Origin: Bifidobacterium breve
GTDB taxonomy: Bacteria; Actinomycetota; Actinomycetes; S36-B12
Direction of reading: 5' to 3'
Assembly (NCBI GenBank): GCA_943328365.2
Contig: CALPZT020000050.1
Location: 1-8,302, forward strand
DNA length: 8,302 nt
How positions within the stretch are numbered: position 1 is the stretch's first letter; the number at the start of each line of letters is the position of its first letter. The notes below the pieces were generated by a model, which did no database searches, was not told the DNA's origin, and saw only the letters and a list, made by a program, of their open reading frames with translations. Below are positions 7,295 through 8,302 of this stretch, piece after piece. A program made the position numbers and the translations under genes.

Positions 7295-7492
7295 TCAGGC
7301 TTGGTTGAAAGTCGACACCATGCGTGCCATGCGCTGGCGCACCTCGTGCGTCATGTCGAGAAGGTCATCCAGCGACCAGTGCAGGTAGTAGGCCAGAAAC
7401 CCGATCTCCTCCCAGAGGCGATCGGTTCCGACCGTCGCTATTCCCCCAGCGCACCACCACCGCCTACATCGACCATGACGGTCTCGCCGCAA
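7295..7492 (-). CDS. DUF6760-like small eCIS protein; start uncertain, possibly made by frameshift
   Basis: The conserved part is the last ~45 residues, with LWEEIGFLAYYLHWSLDDLL followed by DMTHEVRQRMARMV. This matches my recollection of DUF6760, a short helical protein with a (W/H)EE-(I/V)-x-(F/Y)-x-AY-x-x-HW pattern encoded between the gp26-like and LysM genes of eCIS loci and possibly equivalent to Afp6/Pvc6. Its function is unknown. The frame has no ATG or GTG before the conserved domain. The only candidate start is a TTG at 7492-7490, inside the CPHC gene, with a poor distant GAGG and an arginine/tryptophan-rich leader that looks like out-of-frame readthrough. The frame is -1 relative to the upstream gene and can be entered at the GGGGG run at 7447-7443. 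A frameshifted fusion would be about 173 residues. The stop lies 15 bases before the DUF4157 gene. The domain is fairly sure; the exact 5' end is not. Confidence 0.6.
   Translation of the reverse strand: MRRDRHGRCRRWWCAGGIATVGTDRLWEEIGFLAYYLHWSLDDLLDMTHEVRQRMARMVSTFNQA
7418..7447 (-). promoter_or_regulatory. Candidate -1 ribosomal frameshift signal
   Basis: In the mRNA (minus strand) the upstream gene ends CTG GGG GAA TAG. The five-G run (7447-7443) lets a P-site GGG-decoding tRNA re-pair one base back on GGG, giving GGG GGA ATA GCG in the DUF6760 frame. After a four-base AATA spacer there is a hairpin at 7438-7418. Its 5' arm is GCGACGGT, its loop is CGGA, and its 3' arm is ACCG-A-TCGC, so it has eight base pairs with one bulged A. 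A slip run, stop codon and adjacent stem-loop are the usual parts of a -1 frameshift site. The heptamer is not a canonical X XXY YYZ because the A-site GAA to GGA re-pairing is imperfect. The signal is seen in sequence; its activity is inferred. Confidence 0.4.
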
Positions 7493-7815
7493 TGCGGGCA
7501 GATGACCTCGGCCATCGTCGTGCCTTCAGTGTTGATTCGACGGTAGAGATCCTGCAGAAACGCGAGATCGGTCGCCCACATGCCCCCGATCACCTGATCG
7601 TCGACGACCGGCAGCGTGCCGAGTCGAGTCACGACCCGGGCCAGGAGGACGAGGGTCATGAACGCCTCGTGCTCCTTGACCTTCGGATCAAGAAGCGGCA
7701 TGAGTTCATCACGTGCGGTCGCGAGCCGCATCGTGCCCTCACGGTGCACGATCCCTTCACGATCGACGTAGCCCCTCGGGAGCACGAATTCGAACGTCGT
7801 CTGCAGTGAGGTCAT
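7438..7815 (-). CDS. Small tail/baseplate assembly protein with CPHC motif (gp26-like)
   Basis: The 125-residue product resembles the small protein that follows the tube gene in many eCIS and phage-tail loci, often annotated as a T4 baseplate (gp26-like) or phage tail assembly protein. Visible features are an N-terminal LQTTFEFVLPRGYVD segment, HREGTMRLATARDEL, a helical core (FMTLVLLARVVTRLG) and FLQDLYRRIN. These are followed by a single CPHCG knuckle near residues 109-113 and a glycine-rich end (VGGGGALGE). Only one CxxC pair is present, so zinc binding would need a partner or dimer. An AGGAG directly abuts the ATG at 7815 with no spacer, which is unusual. An in-frame CTG three codons on (7806) would have 9-base spacing. 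The gene starts 31 bases after the tube stop. Its 3' end overlaps the DUF6760 reading frame, to which it may be joined by a -1 frameshift. A role as assembly chaperone or baseplate component is inferred. Confidence 0.7.
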   Translation of the reverse strand: MTSLQTTFEFVLPRGYVDREGIVHREGTMRLATARDELMPLLDPKVKEHEAFMTLVLLARVVTRLGTLPVVDDQVIGGMWATDLAFLQDLYRRINTEGTTMAEVICPHCGETVMVDVGGGGALGE

Positions 7816-7846
7816 CTCCTGGGCCGATGGTCGTTCACTGCACAGG

Positions 7847-8290
7847 TCATCCGATGGTCATGTCGGTGAACGTCATGGTCAGCGTCATGTTGATGCCCTG
7901 AGCTTCGCCGGCCTTGAGCGCTCCGTAGGAGACCCCGGTGACCATGACGTTCTGGAACTCCACGGTCTGCACCGGTGCGCCATACGTGTCGAGATACGCG
8001 AGTTGGGCCGTCTTGCGAGCACCCTTGAAATCGCCGCCGAGCCCGGCCATGAACCACTGGGTGACTGCGGTATCGCCAGAGGCGAGGACGGTCACCTGAA
8101 GGGTGCCCGACTGGCGTGGGCCGAGCATCTGCTGGATGACGTACTGGCCGCCCGGAGTCATCGACTTCGTCTCGATGGTCGAGGTCTGCTGCTGAATGTT
8201 GTTGACCTCGACGACATTGGGGATGTTCTCCCCGTCGATGGAGAACTGGAACGAGTACGAGGTGAGGACTTCACCGTCCGAAAGTGCCAT
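7847..8290 (-). CDS. eCIS inner tube protein, T4 gp19-like
   Basis: The 147-residue product looks like a small tail-tube protein of the T4 gp19 / Afp1-Afp5 family, whose hexameric rings stack into the inner tube of contractile injection systems. The start (MALSDGEVLTSYSFQFSIDG) and the segment around residues 35-80, with a Q/T-rich loop, LGPRQSGTLQVTV and then QWF, follow the usual gp19 pattern of a beta-strand pair, a variable loop and a helix. The C-terminal third is beta-rich (VEFQNVMVTGVSYG, INMTLTMTFTD). The length fits the family. The ATG is preceded by GGGAG with 7 bases of spacing and by an in-frame TAG at 8296-8294, so the start is well supported. It is the first gene visible in the operon. 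The sheath genes that normally sit upstream would lie beyond the right edge. The family assignment comes from reading the sequence and was not searched. Confidence 0.85.
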   Translation of the reverse strand: MALSDGEVLTSYSFQFSIDGENIPNVVEVNNIQQQTSTIETKSMTPGGQYVIQQMLGPRQSGTLQVTVLASGDTAVTQWFMAGLGGDFKGARKTAQLAYLDTYGAPVQTVEFQNVMVTGVSYGALKAGEAQGINMTLTMTFTDMTIG

Positions 8291-8297
8291 GGTCTAA

Positions 8298-8302
8298 CTC
8301 CC
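8298..8302 (-). promoter_or_regulatory. Ribosome binding site of the tube gene
   Basis: On the minus strand GGGAG lies 7 bases before the ATG at 8290. It touches the window edge, so the motif may extend further. Confidence 0.5.

Noticed and set aside
7418..7438. The hairpin after the CPHC gene as a Rho-independent terminator
   Set aside because: No T run follows it on the minus strand (the sequence continues CTCTGGGAGG), and the operon continues with a gene 15 bases after DUF6760.
1..8302. Type VI secretion or a tailed prophage instead of eCIS
   Set aside because: The combination of tube, DUF6760, DUF4157, LysM adaptor, VgrG-like spike, gp25 and J-like protein in this order fits eCIS. No Tss membrane-complex, capsid, portal or terminase genes are seen, although the window is too short to exclude them outside.

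Overview
This window is an internal slice of an extracellular contractile injection system (eCIS) locus, a phage-tail-like particle related to Afp, PVC and MAC. All seven or eight real genes lie on the minus strand and read from the right edge to the left edge. They are packed with overlaps or very short gaps, as in a single operon. No transposase, tRNA, rRNA, CRISPR array, promoter or terminator is visible. The sequence is GC-rich with Shine-Dalgarno-like sites, so a high-GC bacterium is likely. An actinobacterium is my guess, but nothing here fixes the taxon.

In transcription order the genes are: a gp19-like tube protein (8290-7847); a small tail/baseplate assembly protein ending in a CPHC motif (7815-7438); a DUF6760-type small protein (about 7447-7295) that lacks a good start of its own and lies in the -1 frame of the preceding gene; a 729-residue DUF4157 protein with a HELTH putative metalloprotease motif (7279-5090); a protein joining a gp19-like tube domain to an Afp7-like LysM baseplate protein (5086-3491); a VgrG-like spike/hub (3491-1668); a gp25-like baseplate wedge protein (1668-1255); and the N-terminal part of a large baseplate assembly protein of the Afp11/gp6 (J-like) type, which runs off the left edge (1258 to beyond 1).

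These genes would build the tube, the tube-to-baseplate adaptor, the spike and the inner baseplate. Sheath, tape measure, AAA+ ATPase, terminator, outer baseplate and fibre genes are not in the window and probably lie beyond its edges. The DUF4157 protein is the only likely non-structural or cargo/processing component.

The points most worth a second look are: a possible -1 ribosomal frameshift (G5 run, stop codon and an immediately following hairpin) joining the CPHC protein to DUF6760; the fusion of a tube domain to the LysM adaptor; the long DUF4157 protein with a disordered middle; and the absence of a PAAR tip gene between spike and gp25. No stretch longer than about 40 bases lacks a gene.
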